Shown here piece after piece: positions 34,046-43,244 of a DNA stretch of 64,000 nucleotides. Position 1 is the first letter of the stretch. Each line of letters starts with the position of its first letter. Where the stretch lies: the NCBI RefSeq assembly GCF_910592395.1, contig NC_088313.1, positions 11,696,937-11,760,936 on the forward strand, written 5' to 3'. The notes under the pieces were generated by a model. That model did no database searches. It saw only the letters and a list, made by a program, of their open reading frames with translations, and was not told the origin of the DNA. A program made the position numbers and the translations under genes. Source of the stretch: Lineus longissimus (taxonomy: Eukaryota > Nemertea > Pilidiophora > Heteronemertea > Lineidae).

Positions 34046-35484
34046 ACCATGTTGACAAGTGCAATAACAATCTTCGTTATTATGTTTATCCTCCTTCTCC
34101 CAATACTTTAAATACTTCTTCTTCGCAAACAATAGTATACTTTGCTCCGGAATAGCTTCAAGTAGTGGGTTAGTGTGGGTCAAAGGATAGGGATTCGTTA
34201 CGTTTAAGATATCCAGAAGGTGTCTTCTTTATACCGCACTGTTCAACCGACAGCTCGGATGGGATTAACAGTCAATTAACTCCCATTTTGGCACTTTTAT
34301 TAGATTCAGCTTTATGACTATACATGTATATTACTAGCTATAGACGTAAAGGAAAGAATCCCCAGCCCCTTACCAATGTGAAAGTCGAGCTTCCACAAAA
34401 GGATTTAGATATCCCCGGGTCAAGGCCAAAGATCAACTCGCACCCACTGCCATGTTTCAAATATACGATGTTTGAAACCGGGAATCGATCAAAATTGAGC
34501 AGAATTAAAAATACAGTAACATGCAGAGCCAGCGGGTGAAACTGACCCAAGACAAACTGGCACAAATGGCTTAGTTTTACGCATTGGATGATATACCCTA
34601 CACGATAGCCTCCTTTGCGACATGCACTCAAAATCTTTCATATGCTGCAGGACACGACCTTATTTCTAAGATTCTCTTTATCCAACAGTGTTCTGTACAC
34701 GCACTGACACAGCACGTGCACCATGTATATTTCTAAAACATGTCTTCAGCTGGAATTACGCATGATCTTTATAAAAATGGGATATTTCTATTTGTCAGAC
34801 AGTGTCGTGACTTACATACTTTCAATAACCGAACAGCCAGCCAGAAATGACAGCGCTGAACTGCGAAACTAACTGCGCTTTTGCAGATATGGAAGCCTTC
34901 CACCGAAATACAGCTCTTATCTGTACAAAATGAATACACTATCACGCCACATTGGCCAATCCACCGCCCAATGGCCAATTACGACTGATGTCCATAAGCT
35001 TAGAGACTCTGCTACAATATGACGACCCTCACTCGTCTATTTTTATCGCCTCATGGCCAGCCACGAATGACTTCCATCTGCTGCGATACTCGCTGCACCA
35101 TTGCAGATAACCTTCTACCGTAACAGCCCTTACTGTTACCAAACGACGACCCTCAATCGTCACTGTGATCGATTCCTCTTAGCCGTGCTGAATGAACGTC
35201 TGTCATTTCGAGGATGTGGACAAGTTCAAGTGACCAGTGACTTAGACTTGTTGGGTCGTTCTGATCCCGTGTGTGTCGCATTTCTTGACTGTTTTCTGTG
35301 TATTTCTGATCAACACAGTACTGTACTGCTGCGTATCATTACATCATACCTTTTTATGAACTGAGGTCAGCTCAGGTGGTGCCGGAAAAAGCCTATTTTG
35401 GTAAAATATGTAGGCGAGAAATGGTAAAAATCATTAAAGTGATACGATGTAGTGTAAGTGAAAGTTGTATTTGGAACTGGCCTT
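34046..35484. other. no gene seen
   Basis: Short frames only. Two loosely similar stretches (about 34830-34925 and 35050-35140), each with GCCAGCCA.GAATGAC and TTGCAGATA, hint at a decayed duplication. AACTGGCCTTTCAAATAGAG at 35474 recurs inverted at 38214. Confidence 0.35.
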
Positions 35485-36382
35485 TCAAATAGAGTAGACA
35501 GTTGTCCCCCCCCCCGGCGTGTTTTTTACTTCAAGTTGCACGATCGTCTCATTCAGGTTATACATCGCGTTAACATGAATTTCATTTACAGTGTCACGCA
35601 CACCCTGCTGAAATCTTTGAACGCGCTGAACGGCATCTGCAAGAAGGACTGCAATGTTCCTTGTCGTTCTTCGAAAAGTAATACGCTTGCGATTCATGAA
35701 GTGATTCAGTCAACCAACGCAGGCATGAACATCAGATCGTTCTGGTCTGCGTAAACGATATGCAATCCGCTGCTGTTCGTCAAATCGCTGTCACCACTGT
35801 CTGAATTCCTCCTCTGCCATCGTTTGGAGGTCTGCCCGGGACACTGGTAGAGCTCGTCGCCGATAATCTAAAAATATATTGCGCACTGCCTCTTCTACCT
35901 GAGGCCAGCAGCCATCATGATCGTCTCTAATCCTGCGACGAAATGCGTAAAGTTTCCCTGTTGGCTATCCATCGCCTTAGTGATGTCACCGACAAACGAA
36001 GTTTTTGTGCATACTGGGCAACAGTTAGAACTGTTCGCTGCTGAATTGCAGTTTCAAAGTCCAAAACATGATTTGACCTTGCCTCAACAGTGTGGCTATT
36101 GTGTCTGCGAGGAAGGGCAGCGTAATGGGGATTAACTGCAGTTGCCTCATCATCACCATCAGTCCCATTTTCACCATCGCTACCATCTCCATCAGTACCA
36201 TTTTCACCATCGCTACCGTCACCATCATCATCATCATCATCATCATCATTCATCGCTGTCTCTTCATCGGTGGTCATCTCAATGTCAAAATAATCGTCAT
36301 AAGGGATTGGGATTGTAATGAAGGTCTTCTTTGGTAACATGGCCACATGTACAACTTTGACCACTACACAACGAGTATTCAA
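35485..36382 (-). pseudogene. second pogo/Tigger-like transposase relic
   Basis: Minus strand from ATG near 36382. An acidic N-terminal domain holds a run of Asp (eight or more) and two GDGSDGENGTD units, then LTVAQYAQKLRLSVTSLRRW, a helix-turn-helix-like segment. Next comes VEEAVRNIFLDYRRRALPVS with RADLQTMAEEEFRQW, a CENP-B/Tc5-type DNA-binding domain, which ends at an in-frame TGA (35791-35793). The frame then resumes to FMNRKRITFRRTTR and reaches YNLNETIV, where the first catalytic Asp of the usual NMDET is Asn (codon at 35551-35553). The rest of the DDE core is missing beyond a C-run at 35506. It shares domain order and acidic repeats with the 1.5-4.0 kb relic but is a different subfamily. 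Confidence 0.75.
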
Positions 36383-36396
36383 ACACCTTTACTTAA

Positions 36397-36723
36397 AGCG
36401 AACTGGAACCGCCGAGCGATTTATTCAACTTTCACCGCCCGAGAAAGTCAAACTTCCAACTTCCATTTCGAGTTCAGATTTGTAGCTCCGCCCCCAGTGC
36501 CCGAGCATGCGCAGTTCAATTTGTTATTATTGAGAATCATGTGAGAATCACGTGAGTCATGCGATCTTTCATTCATGAATTTTCGTAGTAAATTCCATAG
36601 TAGTGACGTCACTGAATGATTGACAGCTAGGCGCCATGTTTCATTCATGCCTCGTTCTGATCACCCGATACGCGGGAAATGAAAACGAGGTCATACGAAC
36701 TGGTTTGGCGGTTCCAGTTTGCT
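36397..36723. mobile_element. 327-bp TTAA-flanked MITE
   Basis: AGCGAACTGGAACCGCC at the left end and GGCGGTTCCAGTTTGCT at the right end are inverted repeats with one mismatch. TTAA stands at 36393-36396 and 36724-36727. A TTAA duplication suits piggyBac or Kolobok relatives. The ends differ from those of the 4.2-kb elements. It lies immediately upstream of the minus-strand transposase relic. Confidence 0.75.
36485..36640. promoter_or_regulatory. cluster of promoter-type motifs inside the MITE
   Basis: Within about 155 bp: CTCCGCCCCC (GC box, 36485-36494), GCATGCGCAG (NRF-1-like, 36505-36514), CACGTG (E box, 36549-36554), palindromic TGACGTCA (36604-36611) and GCGCCATGTT (YY1-like on the minus strand, about 36631-36640). 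The cluster lies 100-260 bp upstream of the ATG of the minus-strand transposase frame. Motif matches only; no transcription evidence. Confidence 0.35.
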
Positions 36724-36867
36724 TTAACTGCACACTTAAACCAAATGCCTGCTGGATGTGACTACGCCTGATTGTGTAATGACAATGTCTGTTAGGACTA
36801 CAAGGTGAAGCCTAATTACCAATGAACTTCTTTTCAATATGACCGCATGGTCCTACAAACCTAGGAG

Positions 36868-37235
36868 CAATGAATGAATGAATATAAGAATTTCTATAGC
36901 GCCTGAATTAAAAGAAAAACTTAAATTCTCAGGCGCTTTACAAAGCAAAACACTCCCTGAAAAGGTGTTGTTTCAGGAGAGTTTTGAAAATGTCTGTGGA
37001 ACCAGCAAGCCTGATGTTGGAAGGTAGCTGGTTCCATAGAACCGGTGATGACTTGTAAAAAGAACAGTCACCAAAGGTTTTGCACTTAGTGCGAGGGACC
37101 ACCAAAGTTGGAGCAATAACAGAGCGGAGATGGTAGGTGGAATGGTGCCTCAGTCTGACTATATCACACAGGTACGCAGGTGCGACTCCATGTATTGCCT
37201 TATATGTAAATAAAAATAAAAGCAAGCATTATGTA
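36868..37235 (-). pseudogene. CR1/Jockey-like LINE 3' end
   Basis: The minus-strand frame ending at 36938 reads LLFLFTYKAIHGVAPAYLCD, then HLRSVIAPTLVVPRTKCKTF, GDCSFYKSSPVLWNQLP, IRLAGSTDIFKTLLKQHLF. This is the characteristic C-terminus of CR1/L2/Jockey-type reverse transcriptase proteins. It is followed by a short 3' UTR ending in an ATTC tetramer repeat, the kind of tail CR1-like LINEs use. The copy is truncated 5' of about 37235, as most LINE insertions are. Confidence 0.85.
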
Positions 37236-37923
37236 AGACTGTATGACACAATCACGGGCATGCAGTCCACTTTTTACATCACTTGTTGACAAAAGAGGAT
37301 TCTATTCGTTTTGAATGAGAAATTGAATAGGCCCTAACAGCTAGCAGTGAGTTATGCACGCCGCGTTTCCCATTTTCCCTTTTGTGGGCCCCAAATTGGT
37401 AATTCCCAGGGGACGACCAATAAACTGTGACCTTACTGTATATAAGTGTTATCTAATGTTCATTCTGCTCATTAGAATAGAATGTTTAAACGTGGTTGGT
37501 TCACATAATGTCTTTTTGCCAGCAATTATTCCGTAAGAGCCGATTTCACCGCAGTCCTTTAAAATTTGGATTGTTTTATCCGAAGAGTTTCATAACTAGG
37601 AATCATCTGTAGTAGTAATATATGGATCAGTGAGGTAGATCCTTTGGCGAATTGTTCAACCCATCTTGTACGATGAGAGTTGAATAAACGGTATTGGTGA
37701 GTTGGCTATAAAGAGCTCTGACAGATGAGTAGTTATCATAGGCAATGTTGATTTACCTTATTCGGGTGCTCCGCTTTGGATTGAGCGATTTTACTGGTTT
37801 ATATTGGGTCGTGTGGTGGGCTTCATCAGTGTGAAGTCAGTGTTACATGTATTTTCCTTTCTTTTTTTCTTGCTAATCAGTATAGTATTGGAGTAATTTT
37901 ATCCTCAAATGGTCAGGAGAATG
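37236..37923. other. no gene seen
   Basis: No supported feature. Confidence 0.35.
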
Positions 37924-38115
37924 TTGGGGAATGCTGTCTACTATCACAACACTGAACCATCGACCATGACCCATGTAACAGGGTTCTTAGAGGTGTTTAT
38001 TACCAATTGTCCAATCAGGGTTTAGGCCCTTCGTTTATATAGAATAAACAGGTATACTCGGGGCACTTGCCACGCATCCATTCGCACAAGCACTTCGTCG
38101 TTAGTTCTTCGTCCA
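37924..38115. repeat. duplicated segment, empty-site copy
   Basis: Direct paralogue of 33029-33318 lacking the 114-bp hairpin: TGTTTATTACCAATTGTCC is continuous at about 37997. It carries a short extra stretch (CACGCATCCATTCGCACA) near 38071 that the other copy lacks. Confidence 0.8.
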
Positions 38116-39310
38116 AGATGTGGGCAAAATAACAATTCCTTACCCAAATCTCCCGGTGGCTTGTTATGGCTTTGAGTCATTTCGTCCATATTCGATAATA
38201 GGATCAACCGTCTACTCTATTTGAAAGGCCAGTTGTGTGGGAAAGTTAGTTAAATCTTATTTGCAAGCGTTAAGTATTGGTAGGCACGTAAAGGGTTATT
38301 ATGCATCATGGATCCGGTTATTTTGTTGTACACTAAACAATAGGAAACCACATAATGTGGTGAGTGCAGTAGTCGGATTGAAGAAAGCACTCATATTGTC
38401 CTTTACCTATTATTATGATAATATTTGTAAAGGGTTCTTTTTAACACATATAAAACTTGGTGAGGATAGATTGGCCCTAGGGGTACTTTTTTACCAAAAC
38501 CTATAAACAGTAATGTACACGTAATGTACACAGTATCTAATACAGAGCTCTTGCCAATTGTGGAACTTTTTTTGTTGTGTTGAAATATAAACAGGTGAGG
38601 ACAGGATCCGATGTTACCCTACCGAGGGTTTCATCTTCGTCTCGCTGATGGCAGCCCCGTCCTTCAGGTGCTAAAAACCTCGAAAAACTATATTTTGTGC
38701 TGAAAGTATGGATTCGACACAAAGCTGAAGTTCTTCGCATGGCCAATATACTTCAGACTTCATAAAATGAGCAAATTCCATCTGGAGGTTTATGATTACG
38801 CCAAAACGTGTGATGATGTCATCAAACCTTTCAAAATAATGTTAATTATTAAAATAATGTTTGTTTCTCATTCCCTTTGAGTCATATTGAACTTCCAGCG
38901 GTAATACCTCCGTTGCGTCCGCCCATACATGTCATTTATCTGTATATCGCGCGCAGCTCATCCCAATTTGATCTGATTCTGCCATATGCAATGTACACTA
39001 CATATATCTGTACACGGTAAATCAAGCAGCATAATTATGGTGAAATCGTTTTTCATCACACAGATCGCACTTTCCATGGCAACTGCGCTGCTACTATGAA
39101 CTGGATTTCAAAATAACTTAACAGGATTGGCCATTTTAATCTTCTCTAGACACCTCGTAAGTTTCAATACAAAGCATGTTGTGGTTTTTGATTTCGACAC
39201 AAAAACGCAAATAGTAAACGTCCACAGGTTTTAGAAAAATATCCCAGTGATAGAATAAGATGGTTGAATGCGGTGTTCAGCAGACAATGATATATTTTAA
39301 GGTGTTTTAA
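38116..39310. other. no gene seen
   Basis: A 20-25 bp stretch at 38209-38233 is the reverse complement of 35474-35498. About 38620-38760 is related to 18955-19100. Otherwise nothing recognisable. Confidence 0.4.
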
Positions 39311-39358
39311 CAAAAAAATACAACAGATATATTAAAATATATCTGTTGTAATTTTTTG
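39311..39358. repeat. 48-bp near-perfect hairpin
   Basis: CAAAAAAATACAACAGATAT then ATT, followed at once by the reverse complement ending in ATTTTTTG, with one mismatch and almost no loop. The phrase ATACAACAGATATAT also occurs near 40019. AT-rich, so chance or slippage is possible. Confidence 0.6.
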
Positions 39359-40257
39359 ACTAGCTAATCCTCTCTCTTCGTTATGTAACAGGCAATTTTA
39401 AAAAATGTTCAAATAGTAACTTTTTTATTCTTTTTTTATTTTCGTTCTTTTTCACAAAGTATCGGTGAACTGTGATGCCACAAAGGTTTTTTTTCACATT
39501 CATTAGAAAATTCCTGCTAAACTTCATTTTGAAGAATTACAATTATAAGCAGAGGGTTGTTCAAGGGCTGTCTGTTGCAACTGATTCCCAAACAAACCTA
39601 ACATGCCAATGATTCAACCGGATTTAAATTTTGGATGTGCACACAAAAGTAGGAAGTGTTTACTTTGAAGCCCATTGAATATAGTCATGTTCACAATATG
39701 ACATCTGATATGAGTTTATTTCACTATAATTGCATGGCCCTTGGTAACTCAAGCTCATACCTGAATGATTGGAAGTCTTATAAAAGGTAATGGAAGAGAT
39801 TAAAGCCATAACATAAAAATCCTAATCAGAAATGTGCATTTGTCACTATTGAACACATTCTATTGAATTGTACGGGCCAAAAAATGATGGTCATAAAGCA
39901 CAGTTCGTGGGCTTTATGAAAATTTTGGAAAAGGCATTTGAAAAAAAGGTGATTTTGGGCCCTTTTTGAAATGTCTGTTACATGTACATAATAAAAGGAT
40001 GGAATTAGGTGCATCCAAATACAACAGATATATGACCAACTAAATATACCATACTCTGCTGAAAACCACATTCAAATATCTTATTTTATCTTTATGATAT
40101 ATAAAAAACGATGGAGATCTACTTTCTGGTAGGACTGTACGATGCCGTTTATTATGAGTGAGTAATAGCCGATCAATTTCAGTTTAAAATAATTGCATAC
40201 AAATGCATGCTGTACATTTCGTCAAGGGTTTGACACACGTTGTTTGATGGTATACTA
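39359..40257. other. no gene seen
   Basis: Short AT-rich frames with no domain. Confidence 0.35.
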
Positions 40258-40344
40258 CAGGGTGGTCCAGAATTATTTTCCCTCACACAATGGATACACA
40301 ATAGAATTTTATTGTGCAAGGGAAAATAATCATGGGCGACCCTG
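40258..40344. mobile_element. 87-bp mariner-like hairpin MITE
   Basis: CAGGGTGGTCCAGAATTATT pairs with the right end (AATAATCATGGGCGACCCTG), two mismatches over the first 20 bases, and both arms continue with TTCCCT. TA stands outside both ends (40256-40257 and 40345-40346). CAGGG..CC termini beside TA are typical of Tc1/mariner elements. Confidence 0.7.
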
Positions 40345-40526
40345 TAGAGGTAATGATATCTATATCCCATTGTTTATCCGATATGTAATCATTAATTCTG
40401 AGAAGAAACTACTTGTTACGAATAAAATCTTTACATATATAATGATTTTGTCCGTTCGGTAAACTGATACAATAGAAGTAGCTATTTGGTTATGAATGAG
40501 CCACTTGCCGGTGGCGTCAGTCGGCG

Positions 40527-40825
40527 ACATTTAAGACGGGAGGATACATAGTTATAATTGGCCTTGTAAGTCTGGTTTGATGTTGTAACGAAACAAACTA
40601 AGCAGCCATAACACGTACCCTGTTGAACGACAAAGGCTGGGAGCCAAGAACACTACAAAATGGCAGATATATGAAGGTTTTTGCATCTTCGGCTTGGAGT
40701 TGAATTAAACGAACTGTTTGATAATCCGTATTTTTTTGGGCGACATTTGAAGCAGGGAGTTGGAATTGGCCTTGCAAGTCAAGGTCTGGATTGTAACAAA
40801 ACAAATTGAGAAGCCATATTTCCTT
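40527..40825. repeat. tandem duplication, unit about 210 bp
   Basis: AATTGGCCTTGTAAGTC (about 40557) and AATTGGCCTTGCAAGTC (about 40765) head two matching blocks. Each has CGACATTT before it and a GATT/GATGTTGTAAC.AAACAAA block followed by AAG..GCCATA after it. Diverged. Confidence 0.55.
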
Positions 40826-41531
40826 ACGTCAAAACAACGGTGGGGCTTGAAGTACATAATGCTAAAGAACTTTAAAGAATTACTATTAGGTCTGGCATCC
40901 TCGCACAGGAGTTTGATGATATTTAAATTTTGGTGATGTTTAATACCTTTGATAAAAGGAAGCACATTGCAAGTACTTGCTATAGAGTGCATGTTTCTTC
41001 AATAACAGAAAATGAAAACAAATCCAATTATATCAAAACAAGTGGGAGTTGGAATTTGAAACAATGAATATTTACTACGCGTTTGGAATAATTATTGATT
41101 AATATGCTAATATTGGCTTGTTTATCTGACCTACCTGTTGGGAGGAAAATATCCCTTTCATTTTAACTTATGATTCGCGGCAACAAATCCAGAAATATTT
41201 TCTGGTAATAACTTCAAACATAACATTGTCACGAGGGTTTTATTTTTGCGGATTTTGCGAATATCAGTACATTACGTTTCTAGAGCCCTTGATCCCAATT
41301 CGGATTTTATTCTATCTTCCGTCAAGACCGTCCATTGCTCCCGACAGAGCGTGAGCCTAATTCCTCAACACCAAACAATAGCAAGGAGGCTGTTCCTCCC
41401 TATTACTAATCCAACAGAGAGCAGCAGGGTTTAACACCTCCGCTGGGTTGGGTCGCTTTGTGTGATTATTACATAACCAGATGTGTATAAACAATTCTTA
41501 TTCAACATGAATATATGAGCAGTTTTTGCGG
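40826..41531. other. no gene seen
   Basis: No supported feature. Confidence 0.3.
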
Positions 41532-41613
41532 TGTATTCCTGTTTCGCCTATTCCTGTTCCGCCTATTCCTGTTTCGCCTATTCCTGTTTCGCCTATTCCT
41601 GTTTCGCCTATTC
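41532..41613. repeat. 16-bp minisatellite
   Basis: About five copies of TATTCCTGTTTCGCC, one with CCG in place of TCG. Confidence 0.85.
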
Positions 41614-41951
41614 AAATGTATTGCTAACCTCCCCACAGACGTAGGAATATGAACCGTCCCTTACTATATATAGTGTTAAAGGCTATCATTAAGAATAAAG
41701 TCTGAAATAATGGATTTAGCGACATGTCAATTATTTCAGTATTATTTCAGTTACCTTGTCTGACATAATATCATGATATGTATTTTCCACCTTGTTTGAC
41801 TTTATATGTGCTGTACCTACATGTATATTATGACATGGGTTTTACAGCTGATTTTGATCAAATAATTATGAGAATGTACAGTATTATGTATTTTTATCAA
41901 AAACTCATGAATTCAGTTTTTATAAAATAAACGACTGCTTTACTCTACTAC

Positions 41952-42193
41952 ATGGTGAGAGAGATGAGGAAGTCACAGCCAGGCCAAATCAGTCCTAGCT
42001 GCTCCACCGTGTTGACAACATGATGAGAGTGATGAGGAAGTCACAGCCAGGCCGAATCAGTCCTGGCTGCTCCACCGTGTTGACAACATGATGAGAGTGA
42101 TGAGACAGTCACAGCCAGGCCGCATCAGTCTTCGCCGCACTGCCTAGTTATTGATATGGCGAGAGAGATGAGACAGTCACAGCCAGGCCTCGC
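41952..42193. repeat. 68-bp tandem repeat
   Basis: Three full units and a partial one, each starting ATGRTGAGAG.GATGAG and containing GTCACAGCCAGGCC. The first two are nearly identical over 68 bp; the third has a different second half. The last unit runs into the CGACTTA array. Confidence 0.85.
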
Positions 42194-42205
42194 CCTCGCT
42201 TTCAT

Positions 42206-42331
42206 AAGTCGTCCCCCCGACTTACTAAGTCGTCCCCCCGAGATAATAAGTCGTCCCCCGAGATAATAAGTCGTCCCCCCGACTTACTAAGTCGTCCCCC
42301 CGACTTAATAAGTCGTCCCCCCGAGATAATA
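42206..42331. repeat. CGACTTA/GTCCCCC palindromic array, part 1
   Basis: About six units of roughly 20 bp alternating CGACTTACTAAGTCG (or CGACTTAATAAGTCG), a near-perfect palindrome, with GTCCCCCCGAGATAATAA. The array is interrupted at TAATA by the 720-bp MITE and continues at 43052. Confidence 0.85.
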
Positions 42332-43051
42332 GAGAGGTTGCGAACCGTCCCGACTCCCACTCCCACTCCGAGTTCAACTCGAGTCGTTCTCGGAACTCGT
42401 GACGTCGAAAAGTAGGTTGCGCGCACCAACGGGAACCGAGTTGAGAGACGTCATTCAGCCAGCCTGCGAGTCATACGGCCAAACTGGAAATCAACCAAAT
42501 TAACGACGTACGAGAAAAAAAGTAAATAAAGCAGACGAAATATTCTACAATTTTGGTGATTTACAGCTAGTAAAAAGCCGTTTCCTCTGTAACATGTGCG
42601 TATTTCTATTGTAAAACTACGAATTACTTCAGTCCTAAGATAACTAGATCCAAAAAGTACAGAGGGGAACAGAGTTTCAAACAAACCAACACGTAATGTA
42701 CATGTATACATGTACACGCACAGTCAGTACACGGCCGTTCTACACAATTTTGAACACTTCAAAAACAACAAGTTTTCTACGTCTTTTACACAAAAAATCT
42801 TGTTACAACTTAGGTGACGTGCTAGAACAGTGTGTAAGGGATATTGCTTCTTCATTGTCACTTGATTTAAATGTCTAAAAGCTAAGATAATGCAAGTGGG
42901 AGAACACTTACGAGTTCGCGGCTTCCAACTCGTAAAATCGTCCGAGTTCATGGAGCAAGACGGGGAAATCCCTCGTGAAGTGATGACGTAATACGCCAAA
43001 ACGGAATCACCTCGGAGTGGGAGTGGGAGTGGGGACGGTCCGCAACCTCTC
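42332..43051. mobile_element. 720-bp MITE nested in the array
   Basis: GAGAGGTTGCGAACCGTCCC at the left end and GGACGGTCCGCAACCTCTC at the right end are inverted repeats that continue through a (CTCCCA)n/(TGGGAG)n block and CTCCGAG/CTCGGAG for about 40 bp. TAATA stands on both sides (42327-42331 and 43052-43056), matching the array's own GAGATAATAAGTC, so the insertion duplicated 3-5 bp. No transposase inside. Confidence 0.85.
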
Positions 43052-43240
43052 TAATAAGTCATCCCCCCCGACTAACTAAGTCGTCCCACCGACTTACTAA
43101 GTCGTCCCCCCGACTTACTAAGTCGTCCCCCCGAGATAATAAGTCGTCCCCCCGACATAATAAGTCGTCCCCCCGACTTACTAAGTCGTCCCCCCGAGAT
43201 AATAAGTCGTCCCCCCGACTTACTAAGTCGTCCCCCTGAC
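43052..43240. repeat. CGACTTA/GTCCCCC palindromic array, part 2
   Basis: Resumes after the MITE with about nine more units of the same array and is cut at TGACTTAA by copy 2 of the 4.2-kb element, which used the array's TTAA as target. Confidence 0.85.
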
Positions 43241-43244
43241 TTAA

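Noticed and set aside
42206-43240. CRISPR-like palindromic repeats
   Set aside because: No spacers; units are head-to-tail and lie within a transposon.
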